Positions 26,074-34,103 of a stretch of 64,000 bases of DNA are shown piece after piece (positions within the stretch are counted from its first letter, which is position 1; each line of letters opens with the position of its first letter). Source of the stretch: Catenuloplanes atrovinosus (lineage in GTDB: Bacteria; Actinomycetota; Actinomycetes; Mycobacteriales; Micromonosporaceae); the NCBI RefSeq assembly GCF_031458235.1, contig NZ_JAVDYB010000001.1:1819001-1883000 (forward strand). Direction: 5' to 3'. A program made the position numbers and the translations under genes. A model generated the notes under the pieces. It ran no database searches. It was not told the DNA's origin and saw only the letters and a program-made list of their open reading frames with translations.

Positions 26074-27267
26074 TCAGGGGGCGGGGACGAACAGGAGGGT
26101 GGCGTTGTGGCCGCCGAAGCCGAAGCTGTTGGTCAGCGCCGGTGCCGGCTCCCAGTCGCGGGAGGAGAGGACCACGTCGATGTCGAGGGCCGGGTCGATC
26201 GTGGTGGTGCCGACCGTGGGCGGCAGCGAGCGGTGCGCGAACGTGAGGGCCAGCGCGGCCGCCTCGATCGCGCCGGCGCCGCCGAGGGAGTGGCCGGTGA
26301 CGCCCTTGATCGAGGTGACGGCGGGCCGGTGCGGGCCGAAGACGGCGGCGATGGCCTCTGCCTCGCCGGCGTCGTTGAGCGGGGTGGAGGTGCCGTGCGC
26401 GTTGATGTGGGTCACCTCGGAGGGTGCCACGCCGCCGTCGGCCAGTGCCTCGCGCATGCAGGCGGCGGCGCCGCGACCGCCGGGGGACGGCGCGGTGATG
26501 TGGTAGGCGTCCGCGCCGGAGCCCGCGCCGGCGATCTCCGCGTAGATGCGGGCGCCGCGGGCGACGGCGCGCGAGTACTCCTCCAGCACCAGGATGCCGG
26601 CGCCCTCGGCGGCGCAGAAGCCGTCCCGGTCGACGTCGAACGGGCGGGACACACCGGTGGGCGAGAGCGCCCGCATGTTGCCGAAGCCGGCCAGGTTGAC
26701 GCCGGTCAGGCAGGACTCGGTGCCGCCGGCGACCACGGTGTCGGCGCGGCCGGCGGCGATCCACCTCGCGGCGTTGCCGATCGACTGGGTGCCGGTGGCG
26801 CAGGCGGTGGAGACGGTCTCGCACGGGCCGGCCAGGCCCCAGCGCATCGAGACGGCGCCGGCCGCGGCGTTCGGCATGACCATGGGTACGGTCAGCGGCG
26901 AGACCCGGGACGGGCCCTTCTCGTCGAGCACGCGGACCTGCGACTCCCACGACCAGGCGCCGCCGATGCCGCAGCCGATCAGCACGCCGGTGCGGTCGCC
27001 GTCCCGGTCGGCGGCGTCGGACAGGCCGGCGTCGCCGAGCGCCTCGTCCGCCGCGACCAGCGCGAGCTGGGCGAACCGGTCGAGCCGGCGGATCTCCACC
27101 TTGGACAGGCCGATGAGCGTGGGGTCGAATCCGGTCACCTCGCGGGTGACCGACGGGGGGACGGGCTTGGCCAGCCCCTCCCAGAAGTCGGCGGCCCCGA
27201 TGCCGCAGGGCGCCACCACTCCGACGCCGGTGACCACGACGCGCCGGCCGTCCCGTGACTCAAGCAT
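26074..27267 (-). CDS. fabF: Beta-ketoacyl-ACP synthase II
   Basis: 397-residue KAS II. Catalytic triad visible: Cys156 in STACATGTQ, His291 in INAHGTSTPLND and His326 in VTGHSLGGAG, with Lys321 in SIKG. It condenses malonyl-ACP with acyl-ACP in fatty-acid chain elongation. It stands alone: no fabD, acpP or fabH is adjacent, so it may be an accessory paralogue rather than the housekeeping enzyme. A role in a secondary-metabolite chain is possible but no other such genes are near. AAGGGATGG precedes the ATG at 27267. Confidence 0.93.
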   Translation of the reverse strand: MLESRDGRRVVVTGVGVVAPCGIGAADFWEGLAKPVPPSVTREVTGFDPTLIGLSKVEIRRLDRFAQLALVAADEALGDAGLSDAADRDGDRTGVLIGCGIGGAWSWESQVRVLDEKGPSRVSPLTVPMVMPNAAAGAVSMRWGLAGPCETVSTACATGTQSIGNAARWIAAGRADTVVAGGTESCLTGVNLAGFGNMRALSPTGVSRPFDVDRDGFCAAEGAGILVLEEYSRAVARGARIYAEIAGAGSGADAYHITAPSPGGRGAAACMREALADGGVAPSEVTHINAHGTSTPLNDAGEAEAIAAVFGPHRPAVTSIKGVTGHSLGGAGAIEAAALALTFAHRSLPPTVGTTTIDPALDIDVVLSSRDWEPAPALTNSFGFGGHNATLLFVPAP

Positions 27268-27349
27268 CGACCATCCCTTGCTATGTGGTGGATATGAGCT
27301 GCCAGTATCGGCTCACCGGCTGTCAAGATCCCAGCCCGGTCCATGTTCA

Positions 27350-29155
27350 TCAAGAGCCGAACACCACAAAACCCCCGGCCGGTACGGTGATCAGGATCGC
27401 GCTGCCGTTCCGGGCCGAGGCGCTCACGGTCGTACCCTCGTGGTGTTGATCGGTGTTGAACAGGCAGGTCAGCACGGAGCCGGGCGGGTGCAGGGCGGCG
27501 TCCACGGTCACCCACGCGGTGCGCGGCAGGAACGGGTCCGTGTTGATCGCGCAGACCACCTCCCGGCCGGCGAAGATCCGTGACCAGGGCACCACCGAGC
27601 GCATCGGGCCGTCGCCGACGGGCTCGGGCAGGCCGAAGTGCTCGCCGTCGCCGGAGATCGGCCGCAGGTACTGCCGGCCGCGGCGCAGCGCCGGCACCGC
27701 GCGCCGCACCGCCAGGATGCGCGCGAGCTGCCGGTAGACCGGGTGGTCCTCGTCGAACGCGTGCCGTCCGCGGCTGCGGAACGGGCCGAACGCGCCGCCG
27801 AACATCGCCTCCCGCAGGTACCGGTCGTCGCCGCCCTCGCCGTCGAACAGCTGCTCGCTGCCGTAGTAGACGCACGGGATGCCGAGCGTGGCCGCGTTCA
27901 GCGCGAGCGCGGCCACGGCCAGCCGGTCGCCGTGCTCGGTCGCGGCGAACCGGGCCTTGCGCGCGCCCTTGCGCACCTGGTCGTGGTCGTCGTAGCCGGT
28001 CACCACCCGGTTGCGGTACCAGGTGTGCGAGTCCTTGCCGTCCTGCAGCGCGTCCCGGAACAGCCCGAAGTACTCCGCCGGGCGCTGCCTGCCCTTGACC
28101 AGCCACTCCAGGTGGTCCTGCACGTCCGCGATGCCGAGCGCCGCGTCCATCCCGACCGCCTCGAGCGTCCGGTACGCGAACGACCGCGGCCCGGTGATCT
28201 CCGCGATCAGGTAGAAGTTCTCCTTCCCGATGGACACGGCGAACTCGTGGATCGAGGAGGCGAAGTAGCGGGCCGCGGCCGGGTCCATGTGCTTGACCGT
28301 GTCGACCCGGAACCCGTCCAGGTCCGCGAACGCCAGCCAGAACTGGTACGCCCGGGTCAGTGCCACCAGCGCGGTGGAGGGCCCGCCGTCCGGCCGCAGC
28401 AGCGCCACGTCCTTGAGCGCCTGGAAGTCTCCGCGCAGGTACTCCGGCCAGTGGTCCCAGTCGCGGATCCGCCCGGCCCGGGTGAACGTGCCGAGATCCT
28501 GCAGCTCCGCGGGCCAGACGCCGGTGTCCCGGTCGGTCAGCGGCCCGAACGGCAGCGTCGGCTTGCCCTCCGCGTCCCGGAACCCGGCGACCGGGAACAC
28601 CGTGCCACCGTCCCAGACCGGCGACGGCACCGCGTAGTCGAAGACGTCCCCGGTGTGGTTGAGCACCACGTCCAGGATCACCCGGATGCCCATGCCGTGC
28701 GCGGCCGCCACCAGGTCGCGCAGGTCCGCCGCGGTGCCGAAGTGCGGGTCCACGTCGAGGAAGTCCTGGGTGCCGTACCCGTGGTAGCTCTCGGCGCCGG
28801 GCACCTGCTTCAGGATCGGGCTCACCCACACCGCGGTGATCCCCAGCCGCCGCAGGTAGCCGAGCTTGCCGCGCAGCCCGCGCAGCGTGCCGCCGGCCCA
28901 CCGCTCGCCCGCGTCCCGCCAGGCCGCGCGCTCCGCCTCGGTACCCATGGCGTTGCCGTGGTTCTCCGGCCGCAGCGGCGGCGTCTCGCCGAACGCGACC
29001 GTCACGCCGTCGTTGTCGCGCCAGTCCCGCTCCCGCCCGTCCGAGAACCGGTCCACCATCAGGAAGTAGAGGACCTCGTCCTCCCAGGCCACCGGCGACG
29101 GGTGGAACGCCCGGTCGGTCAGTCGCGCGAAATCGATGTCGTCGACGCTCCGCAT
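27350..29155 (-). CDS. Alpha-amylase family (GH13) enzyme, cytoplasmic
   Basis: 601 residues, no signal peptide. GH13 conserved regions: DVVLNHTGD (about 162-170), GFRVDTVKH with nucleophile Asp285, acid/base Glu319 in LIAEITG, and YDDHDQ (about 389-393) for the third carboxylate. A C-terminal all-beta domain (about 500-601) ends in VPAGGFVVFG. The enzyme hydrolyses or rearranges alpha-glucans; specificity within GH13 (maltodextrin hydrolase, trehalose-related) cannot be fixed. Being intracellular it probably acts on imported maltodextrin or glycogen. Start ATG 29155; no strong ribosome site seen. Confidence 0.9.
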   Translation of the reverse strand: MRSVDDIDFARLTDRAFHPSPVAWEDEVLYFLMVDRFSDGRERDWRDNDGVTVAFGETPPLRPENHGNAMGTEAERAAWRDAGERWAGGTLRGLRGKLGYLRRLGITAVWVSPILKQVPGAESYHGYGTQDFLDVDPHFGTAADLRDLVAAAHGMGIRVILDVVLNHTGDVFDYAVPSPVWDGGTVFPVAGFRDAEGKPTLPFGPLTDRDTGVWPAELQDLGTFTRAGRIRDWDHWPEYLRGDFQALKDVALLRPDGGPSTALVALTRAYQFWLAFADLDGFRVDTVKHMDPAAARYFASSIHEFAVSIGKENFYLIAEITGPRSFAYRTLEAVGMDAALGIADVQDHLEWLVKGRQRPAEYFGLFRDALQDGKDSHTWYRNRVVTGYDDHDQVRKGARKARFAATEHGDRLAVAALALNAATLGIPCVYYGSEQLFDGEGGDDRYLREAMFGGAFGPFRSRGRHAFDEDHPVYRQLARILAVRRAVPALRRGRQYLRPISGDGEHFGLPEPVGDGPMRSVVPWSRIFAGREVVCAINTDPFLPRTAWVTVDAALHPPGSVLTCLFNTDQHHEGTTVSASARNGSAILITVPAGGFVVFGS

Positions 29156-29228
29156 CCATCGTTTCTACTGCGTGCCCGCCCCCGCCGACAGCCCGCTGCC
29201 GCTTTTCAGACCATTCAGGGGTACGCAC

Positions 29229-29262
29229 GGGCCCGGGACCGGCACGCGCCGGTCCCGGGCCC
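29229..29262 (-). terminator. Strong hairpin terminator after the HAF-repeat gene
   Basis: Perfect 15-bp inverted repeat, arms GGGCCCGGGACCGGC (29229-29243) and GCCGGTCCCGGGCCC (29248-29262), loop 4 nt, 14 nt past the stop at 29276 on the minus strand. No T-run. Confidence 0.75.
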
Positions 29263-29275
29263 TCCCCCCACCGGG

Positions 29276-30250
29276 TTACCGGCAGTTCTTCCACATCGCG
29301 GGCAGGCCGGCGGCCGTGCCGTAGGCGATGCCGGTGTCGCTGAGCGCGGTGACCCAGGCGATCCCGCCGGACGGCAGCTCGAGCCGGATCGTGGAGCCGT
29401 TGCGCCGCTCGATGACCGTGCCCTGGCCGGCGACGTCGCCGTGGCGGTTGATCGCGACCGCGATGTCGAGGTGGCGCAGGTCGCGGAGCGTGCCGTTCGG
29501 GGCCCGCACCACGTGCACCGTGCCGTCCGCGGAGTCCCTGGAGCGCAGGACGTGGCCGTTGCTGATGGCGGAGGCGAAGGTGCGGTCGCCGAGCTGCTCG
29601 ACGCGGTCGCGGGCCCGGTCCCAGACCGCGGAGCCGCCGGTGTTCCAGATGTAGCTGCCCAGGTGCGCCACGACGGTGCCGTCCTCGTCGAGGTCGGCCG
29701 CCCAGTGCGGGCCGTCGGCCGGCATGACCTCGACCGTGCCGGGCGCGTCCGCCGGCCACACCACGGCGACCTGGGTGTTGTCGTAGTCCGCCGGGTCGTA
29801 GACCGTGCCGGCGACGTCGCCCCGCGAGTTGATCGCGGCGGCCTGGCCCGACCAGCCCTCCTCCGGCACGGTCAGCTCGCGCAGGCCGGTCGTCCGCGAC
29901 CAGGCGACCGGGATCGCGGTGCCGTTCATCGTGAATCCGTAGCCGACCGCGACGCCGGACGAGTTCACGTCCACCAGCTTGCCCTCGCCGAACGGCAGCG
30001 ACGGCACGCCGGCCACGCCGTTCGTCCAGAGCACCTGCTCGGTCCGGCCGTCGATCTCGACGCTGCCGACCGCGTACCGCCCGGTGACGTCCCCGCCCTC
30101 GATGCCGGTGCGGTAGGCGTCGCCGCCGTCCGGCACCGGCAGGTAGCTGATCCGGCAGGTGGTGGCGGCGCTGCCGGCGGGCGCCGCGACCGCGGGCGCG
30201 GCGGCCAGCGCGACCGCGCCGGCGATTCCGGCGGCGGCGATGACGGGCAT
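29276..30250 (-). CDS. Secreted HAF-repeat (beta-propeller-like) protein
   Basis: 324-residue precursor with signal peptide (about 1-24, ending AVAAPAG). The mature part repeats a motif of about 45 residues of the kind DVNSSGVAVGYG, AINSRGDVAGTV, DLDEDGTVVAHL, AISNGHVL, AINRHGDVAGQG, ALSDTGIAYGT, i.e. the extracellular HAF-type repeat (N/D-x-x-G-x-V-x-G), which likely forms a beta-propeller. Two Cys (TTCRIS near the start and KNCR at the end) could close the propeller. Function unknown, probably surface binding. ATG 30250 has AGGA upstream. Confidence 0.82.
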   Translation of the reverse strand: MPVIAAAGIAGAVALAAAPAVAAPAGSAATTCRISYLPVPDGGDAYRTGIEGGDVTGRYAVGSVEIDGRTEQVLWTNGVAGVPSLPFGEGKLVDVNSSGVAVGYGFTMNGTAIPVAWSRTTGLRELTVPEEGWSGQAAAINSRGDVAGTVYDPADYDNTQVAVVWPADAPGTVEVMPADGPHWAADLDEDGTVVAHLGSYIWNTGGSAVWDRARDRVEQLGDRTFASAISNGHVLRSRDSADGTVHVVRAPNGTLRDLRHLDIAVAINRHGDVAGQGTVIERRNGSTIRLELPSGGIAWVTALSDTGIAYGTAAGLPAMWKNCR

Positions 30251-30384
30251 GACAGTCCTAAGTGGACGGTACACGGTTGTTCCTCCTGCTCGAGCCGCGG
30301 CTGACCCCCCGTGTGCCAGCCGTTCGACGGGAGGGACACGCGGCACCGGCCGGTGCGGTTGCGGCGTCCGCCGAGAAAAAATCG

Positions 30385-30422
30385 TTGACTCTCAAGCGGC
30401 CTGAGACGCGAGAGTCGACGGC
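30385..30422 (+). promoter_or_regulatory. MerR-type promoter: 19-bp spacer with inverted repeat
   Basis: TTGACT (30385-30390) and GAGAGT (30410-30415) are spaced 19 bp, the stretched spacing typical of MerR-activated promoters. The dyad GACTCTC (30387-30393) / GAGAGTC (30410-30416) spans it. The -10 ends 7 nt before the ATG at 30423, so the mRNA is leaderless and probably autoregulated. Confidence 0.7.
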
Positions 30423-31349
30423 ATGGACGAGCTCTACCCGATCGGGGACGTGGCCCGGCGCACCGGCCTCAGCGTCAGCGCCATCCGGTTCTACGCGGAC
30501 GCCGGCGTCATCGCGCCCACCGGGCACACCGGCGCCGGCTACCGGCTCTACGACGTGCACGCGATCGCGGCGCTGGAACTCGTCCGCACGCTCCGCGAAC
30601 TGGGCGCGGGCCTGGACGACATCCGGCGGCTGCTGGCCGGCGAGACCTCGCTGCACGACCTCGCGTCGGCGCACCTGGACCTCGTCGAGCGGCAGCTGCG
30701 CACGCTCCAGGCCCGGCGCGCGGTGCTGCGGACCGTCGTCCGGCAACACACCGCTACGGAACAGGTGAATCTCATGCACAAGCTGGCATCCATGTCCGAC
30801 GACGACCGCGCCCGGCTGATCGAGGAGTTCTGGACCGAGGTCACCGACGGCCTCGACCTGTCCGACCTCGTCGACGAGCTGATCCGGATGCGGCCGGTCC
30901 TGCCGGAGGAGCCCACCACCGCGCAGCTCGAGGCCTGGATCACGCTCGCCGACACGGTACGGGACCCGGCCTTCCGGGCGGCGGTCCGCGACTACCTGCA
31001 CGACACCTTCGCCTCCGGCACGGGCGAGCGGTGGTCCGACGCGGACGCCGCGCGCCTGGCCGGGCTGCTCGGCGAGGCCCGGGTGGCGGCCGAGGCCGGG
31101 CTGCCGGCCGACTCGCCCCAGGCCCGCGACCTGGCGACCCGGTTCCTGGCGATGCTGGCCGAGGGGAACCCGGACGGCGGGGACGTCCGGCGCCAGGTGA
31201 TCGACGCGGACCCGGCCGCGCGGGCGGAGCGGGGGGCCGAGCCGCTCGGCCGCTACCACGCGCTGGTCGCCGCCATCAACGGCACGCCCGCGCCGCCGTA
31301 CGGCGCGCCGGCCTCGCGCTGGCTGCACGCGGCGGTGCGGGCCCTGTAG
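30423..31349 (+). CDS. MerR family transcriptional regulator
   Basis: 308 residues. N-terminal MerR winged helix (about 5-50, IGDVARRTGLSVSAIRFYADAGVI; then GYRLYD), a coiled-coil dimerisation helix (about 75-110) and a ~190-residue C-terminal helical domain resembling the effector-binding TipAS-like type in size, though I cannot name its ligand. Its promoter has the 19-bp spacer and dyad expected for autoregulation. The SDR gene 100 bp downstream on the same strand is a candidate target. Confidence 0.88.
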   Translation: MDELYPIGDVARRTGLSVSAIRFYADAGVIAPTGHTGAGYRLYDVHAIAALELVRTLRELGAGLDDIRRLLAGETSLHDLASAHLDLVERQLRTLQARRAVLRTVVRQHTATEQVNLMHKLASMSDDDRARLIEEFWTEVTDGLDLSDLVDELIRMRPVLPEEPTTAQLEAWITLADTVRDPAFRAAVRDYLHDTFASGTGERWSDADAARLAGLLGEARVAAEAGLPADSPQARDLATRFLAMLAEGNPDGGDVRRQVIDADPAARAERGAEPLGRYHALVAAINGTPAPPYGAPASRWLHAAVRAL

Positions 31350-31451
31350 CTCCCTGGCCCCGCCAGACCCAGGACAGGCGAGGCACTGGGTACGGCCGGT
31401 GCCGCGGCACAGGATGGTGGCGTACCGACGGCAGGAATCCGAGGAGCCACC

Positions 31452-32234
31452 ATGTCCGCACTCGCACTCGTCACCGGCGCGTCCTCCGGGATCGGCGCCG
31501 CGTTCGCCCGGCGGCTCGCCGCGGACGGCCACGACCTGATCGTGACCGGCCGACGGCGGGACCGGCTGGACGCACTCGCCGCGTCGCTGACCGGTGTCGA
31601 CGTTCAGGTCGCGGTCGCCGACCTGGGCACCGACGCCGGCGTCGACGCGATCGCGGAGCTGTGCGCCACCCGGCCGCTGACCATGCTGGTCAACAACGCG
31701 GGCGTGGCGCACTACATGCCGATGGCGGAGCTGCCGGCCGCGAAGGCGCGCGAGCTGGTGCACGTCAAGGTGGTCGCGCCGACCATGCTGACCCGCGCCG
31801 CGCTGCCCGGCATGATCGACCGGGGCGCCGGCACGATCATCGGCGTGGCCGGCATGATCGCGTTCTCCGGCCCGGCGCCGTCGTCGCTGATGCCGCGCCG
31901 CGCCGTCTACGCCGGGACGCTGGCCCACGCGGTCGCCATGTCCCAGACGCTGCACGCGGAGCTGGACGGCACCGGCGTCCGCGCGCACGTGGTCTGCCCG
32001 GGCGTGGTGGCGACCGAGTTCCACTCCGTGCAGGGCATGGACCTCTCCGCCGTCCCCCGCATGTCCGCGGACGACGTGGTCACCGCCGCGCTGGCCGGCC
32101 TCGACCGCGGCGAGGTGGTCAGCGCGCCCGGCGTCGAGGACTACGGCCTGCTGGAGGCGGTCTTCGCGGCCGATCTCGCCGCGTTCGGCGGCCAGAGCCC
32201 GCGGCTCGCCACCCGCTACCGCGCCGGGCACTGA
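31452..32234 (+). CDS. Short-chain dehydrogenase/reductase-like protein lacking the catalytic Lys
   Basis: 260-residue Rossmann protein of the classical SDR length. Cofactor motif TGASSGIG (8-15) and NNAG (81-84) are intact, and Arg34-36 in TGRRR favour NADP. The active-site YxxxK reads Tyr153-A-G-T-Leu157: the Lys that lowers the Tyr pKa is replaced. The Ser position also looks altered (GVAGMIAFSG). It may therefore be catalytically weak, or use a different residue. GAGGAG lies 6 nt before the ATG. It follows the MerR gene and could be its target. Confidence 0.85.
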   Translation: MSALALVTGASSGIGAAFARRLAADGHDLIVTGRRRDRLDALAASLTGVDVQVAVADLGTDAGVDAIAELCATRPLTMLVNNAGVAHYMPMAELPAAKARELVHVKVVAPTMLTRAALPGMIDRGAGTIIGVAGMIAFSGPAPSSLMPRRAVYAGTLAHAVAMSQTLHAELDGTGVRAHVVCPGVVATEFHSVQGMDLSAVPRMSADDVVTAALAGLDRGEVVSAPGVEDYGLLEAVFAADLAAFGGQSPRLATRYRAGH

Positions 32235-32240
32235 CCGGCG

Positions 32241-32903
32241 TCAGGGCTCCACGGGAAGGAGCCCGGAGCGGTACGCCCAGATCACCGTCTGCACCCGGTC
32301 CCGCGCGCCGATCTTGGCCATGGCCCGGCTGAGGTGGCTCTTCACCGTGCTGACCTCGACGAACAACTCGGCCGCGATCTCGGCGTTGGAGAGCCCGGCC
32401 GCTAGCAGCCGGACGATGTCGGTCTCCCGCGCGGTCAGCGTGTCCGCCGCCCGGGCGTCGGCCGGTGGCGCGGCCTGACGGCGGCGGGCGAACTCCACGA
32501 TCACCCGGCGGGTGACGGCGTGGTCCACCATGCCCTGGCCGGCCGCGAGCCGGCGGACCGCGTCGGTCAGCGTGTCCATGTCGCAGTCCTTGAGCAGGAA
32601 GCCGCTGGCGCCGGCCTCCAGCGCGCCGAAGATGTACTCGTCCAGCTCGAACGTGGTCAGCACGAGCACGGCGGGGGCCGGGTCGAGGCCGGTGACGATC
32701 TCGCGGGTGGCGTCCAGGCCGCTGCCACCGGGCATGCGGACGTCCATGCAGACCACGTCGGGGCGCAGCAGGCGGGCCATGCGTACCGCCTCGGGCCCGT
32801 CCGCGGCCTCGCCGACGACGCGGATGTCGCCGGCCAGCTCGATCAGCGACCGGAAGCCGGCGCGCAGCATCGGCTGGTCGTCGGCGAGCAGCACGGTGAT
32901 CAT
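32241..32903 (-). CDS. NarL/FixJ-family response regulator
   Basis: 220 residues. Receiver domain with acidic pair Asp8-Asp9, phosphorylated Asp54 (VVCMDVRMPGG), Thr in VLTTF and Lys in FLLKD. C-terminal LuxR-type HTH (about 150-210, LTARETDIVRLLAAGLSNAEIAAELFVEVSTVKSHLSRAMAKIG, read in parts). Activated by the histidine kinase whose gene it overlaps (ATGA). The pair's target is probably nearby or itself; unknown. Confidence 0.95.
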   Translation of the reverse strand: MITVLLADDQPMLRAGFRSLIELAGDIRVVGEAADGPEAVRMARLLRPDVVCMDVRMPGGSGLDATREIVTGLDPAPAVLVLTTFELDEYIFGALEAGASGFLLKDCDMDTLTDAVRRLAAGQGMVDHAVTRRVIVEFARRRQAAPPADARAADTLTARETDIVRLLAAGLSNAEIAAELFVEVSTVKSHLSRAMAKIGARDRVQTVIWAYRSGLLPVEP

Positions 32904-34090
32904 GTCGGCTCCTTCTCGGCGGCGGTGCGGGGGACGGTGAGGGTGACGCGCCAGCCGCCGTCCGGGGCCGGGCCGGCGGTGAGCGTGGCACCGATCAGCG
33001 TGGCGCGCTCGCGCATGCCGACCAGGCCGAACCCGGGGTGCCGGCGGTCGGCGGCCGGCGTACCCCCGGGCGCCGGGGTGTTGTGGATGTCCATCGTGGT
33101 CTCCGCCGGCCGGTAGGCGAGCGTGACCGCGACGGCGGCGCCGGGGGCGTGCTGGCGGGCGTTGGCCAGCGCCTCCTGCGCCACCCGGTAGAACGTCAGG
33201 TCCACCGCCGGGGCGGGCGCGGTCGGCGTGCCGGTGACGGTCAGCGAGGCCGTGCCGTCCGCCGTCAGACGTTCGATCATGGCGAGGCCGCCGTCCGGCA
33301 GGTGCGGATCGGTGCCGCCGTCGGCCCGCAGCGCGCCGACGATCAGCCGCAGCTGGTGCAGCGTGCTCCGGCCCTCCTCGCGGACCGCGACCGTGGCGCG
33401 CCGGGCCGCCTCCACGTCCCGGTCCAGCAGCCGTTCCGCCAGCGTGGCCTGCACGATCAGCGAGGTGAGGTGGTGGGCGGCGACGTCGTGCAGCTCCCGG
33501 GCCATCCGGGCGCGTTCCGCGGAGAGCGCCGCCTCGGTACGGGCCCGGTGCGCCTCCGCGTCCGCGGCGGCACGCTGCTCGACCACCTCGGCGTACCGGC
33601 GGCGCATCGCCGTGTTCTGCCCCAGCAGCGCCCCGCCCGCGTAGAGCAGCAGTGCCAGCAGCGCCTGGCCGGCGAGCTGGGAGAGTTCCAGCGGTGTGCC
33701 GCGCAGCGGCATGCCGCCCAGCGTCGCGTACGCGGTGACCTCCACCAGCGCGGTGAGCCCGGCGAGGGCCAGCGCGCGCCGGGCGGTCATCAGCGTGCCG
33801 CAGGTGTAGACCGCGATCGTCAGCGCCGGCCCGCGCAGGCCGACGCCGTCCATCGCCACGGCGCAGAGCGCGACCTGCAACGCCAGCATCACCAGCAGGC
33901 CGGGGACCGGGCTGACCCGGCGCAGGCAGAGCGCCAGCGCCTGCGCCGCCATCACGGCCGTCGTCGCCACGCCCGGGTCCCGGTCCGGATAGGACAGCCA
34001 CAGGAGCACGACGGAGAACAGCGCCATGAGGACGGCCAGCGCGCAGTCCCACAGGAACAGGGTGCGCCGCCGCGGCCGGGTCAGATCCAC
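32900..34090 (-). CDS. Sensor histidine kinase, HPK7 (NarL-partner) type
   Basis: 396 residues. About five membrane helices in residues 12-160 without a sizeable outer domain, so it senses within the membrane. Dimerisation/phosphoacceptor helix with His201 (MARELHDVAAHHLTSL), then a compact HATPase domain (ALANARQHAP; GFGLVGMRERA). It phosphorylates the response regulator encoded downstream with a 4-bp ATGA overlap. Typical actinobacterial pair, often linked to envelope or antibiotic stress; the signal is unknown. Confidence 0.94.
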   Translation of the reverse strand: MDLTRPRRRTLFLWDCALAVLMALFSVVLLWLSYPDRDPGVATTAVMAAQALALCLRRVSPVPGLLVMLALQVALCAVAMDGVGLRGPALTIAVYTCGTLMTARRALALAGLTALVEVTAYATLGGMPLRGTPLELSQLAGQALLALLLYAGGALLGQNTAMRRRYAEVVEQRAAADAEAHRARTEAALSAERARMARELHDVAAHHLTSLIVQATLAERLLDRDVEAARRATVAVREEGRSTLHQLRLIVGALRADGGTDPHLPDGGLAMIERLTADGTASLTVTGTPTAPAPAVDLTFYRVAQEALANARQHAPGAAVAVTLAYRPAETTMDIHNTPAPGGTPAADRRHPGFGLVGMRERATLIGATLTAGPAPDGGWRVTLTVPRTAAEKEPT

Positions 34091-34103
34091 GGTGCCGGCC
34101 CGG

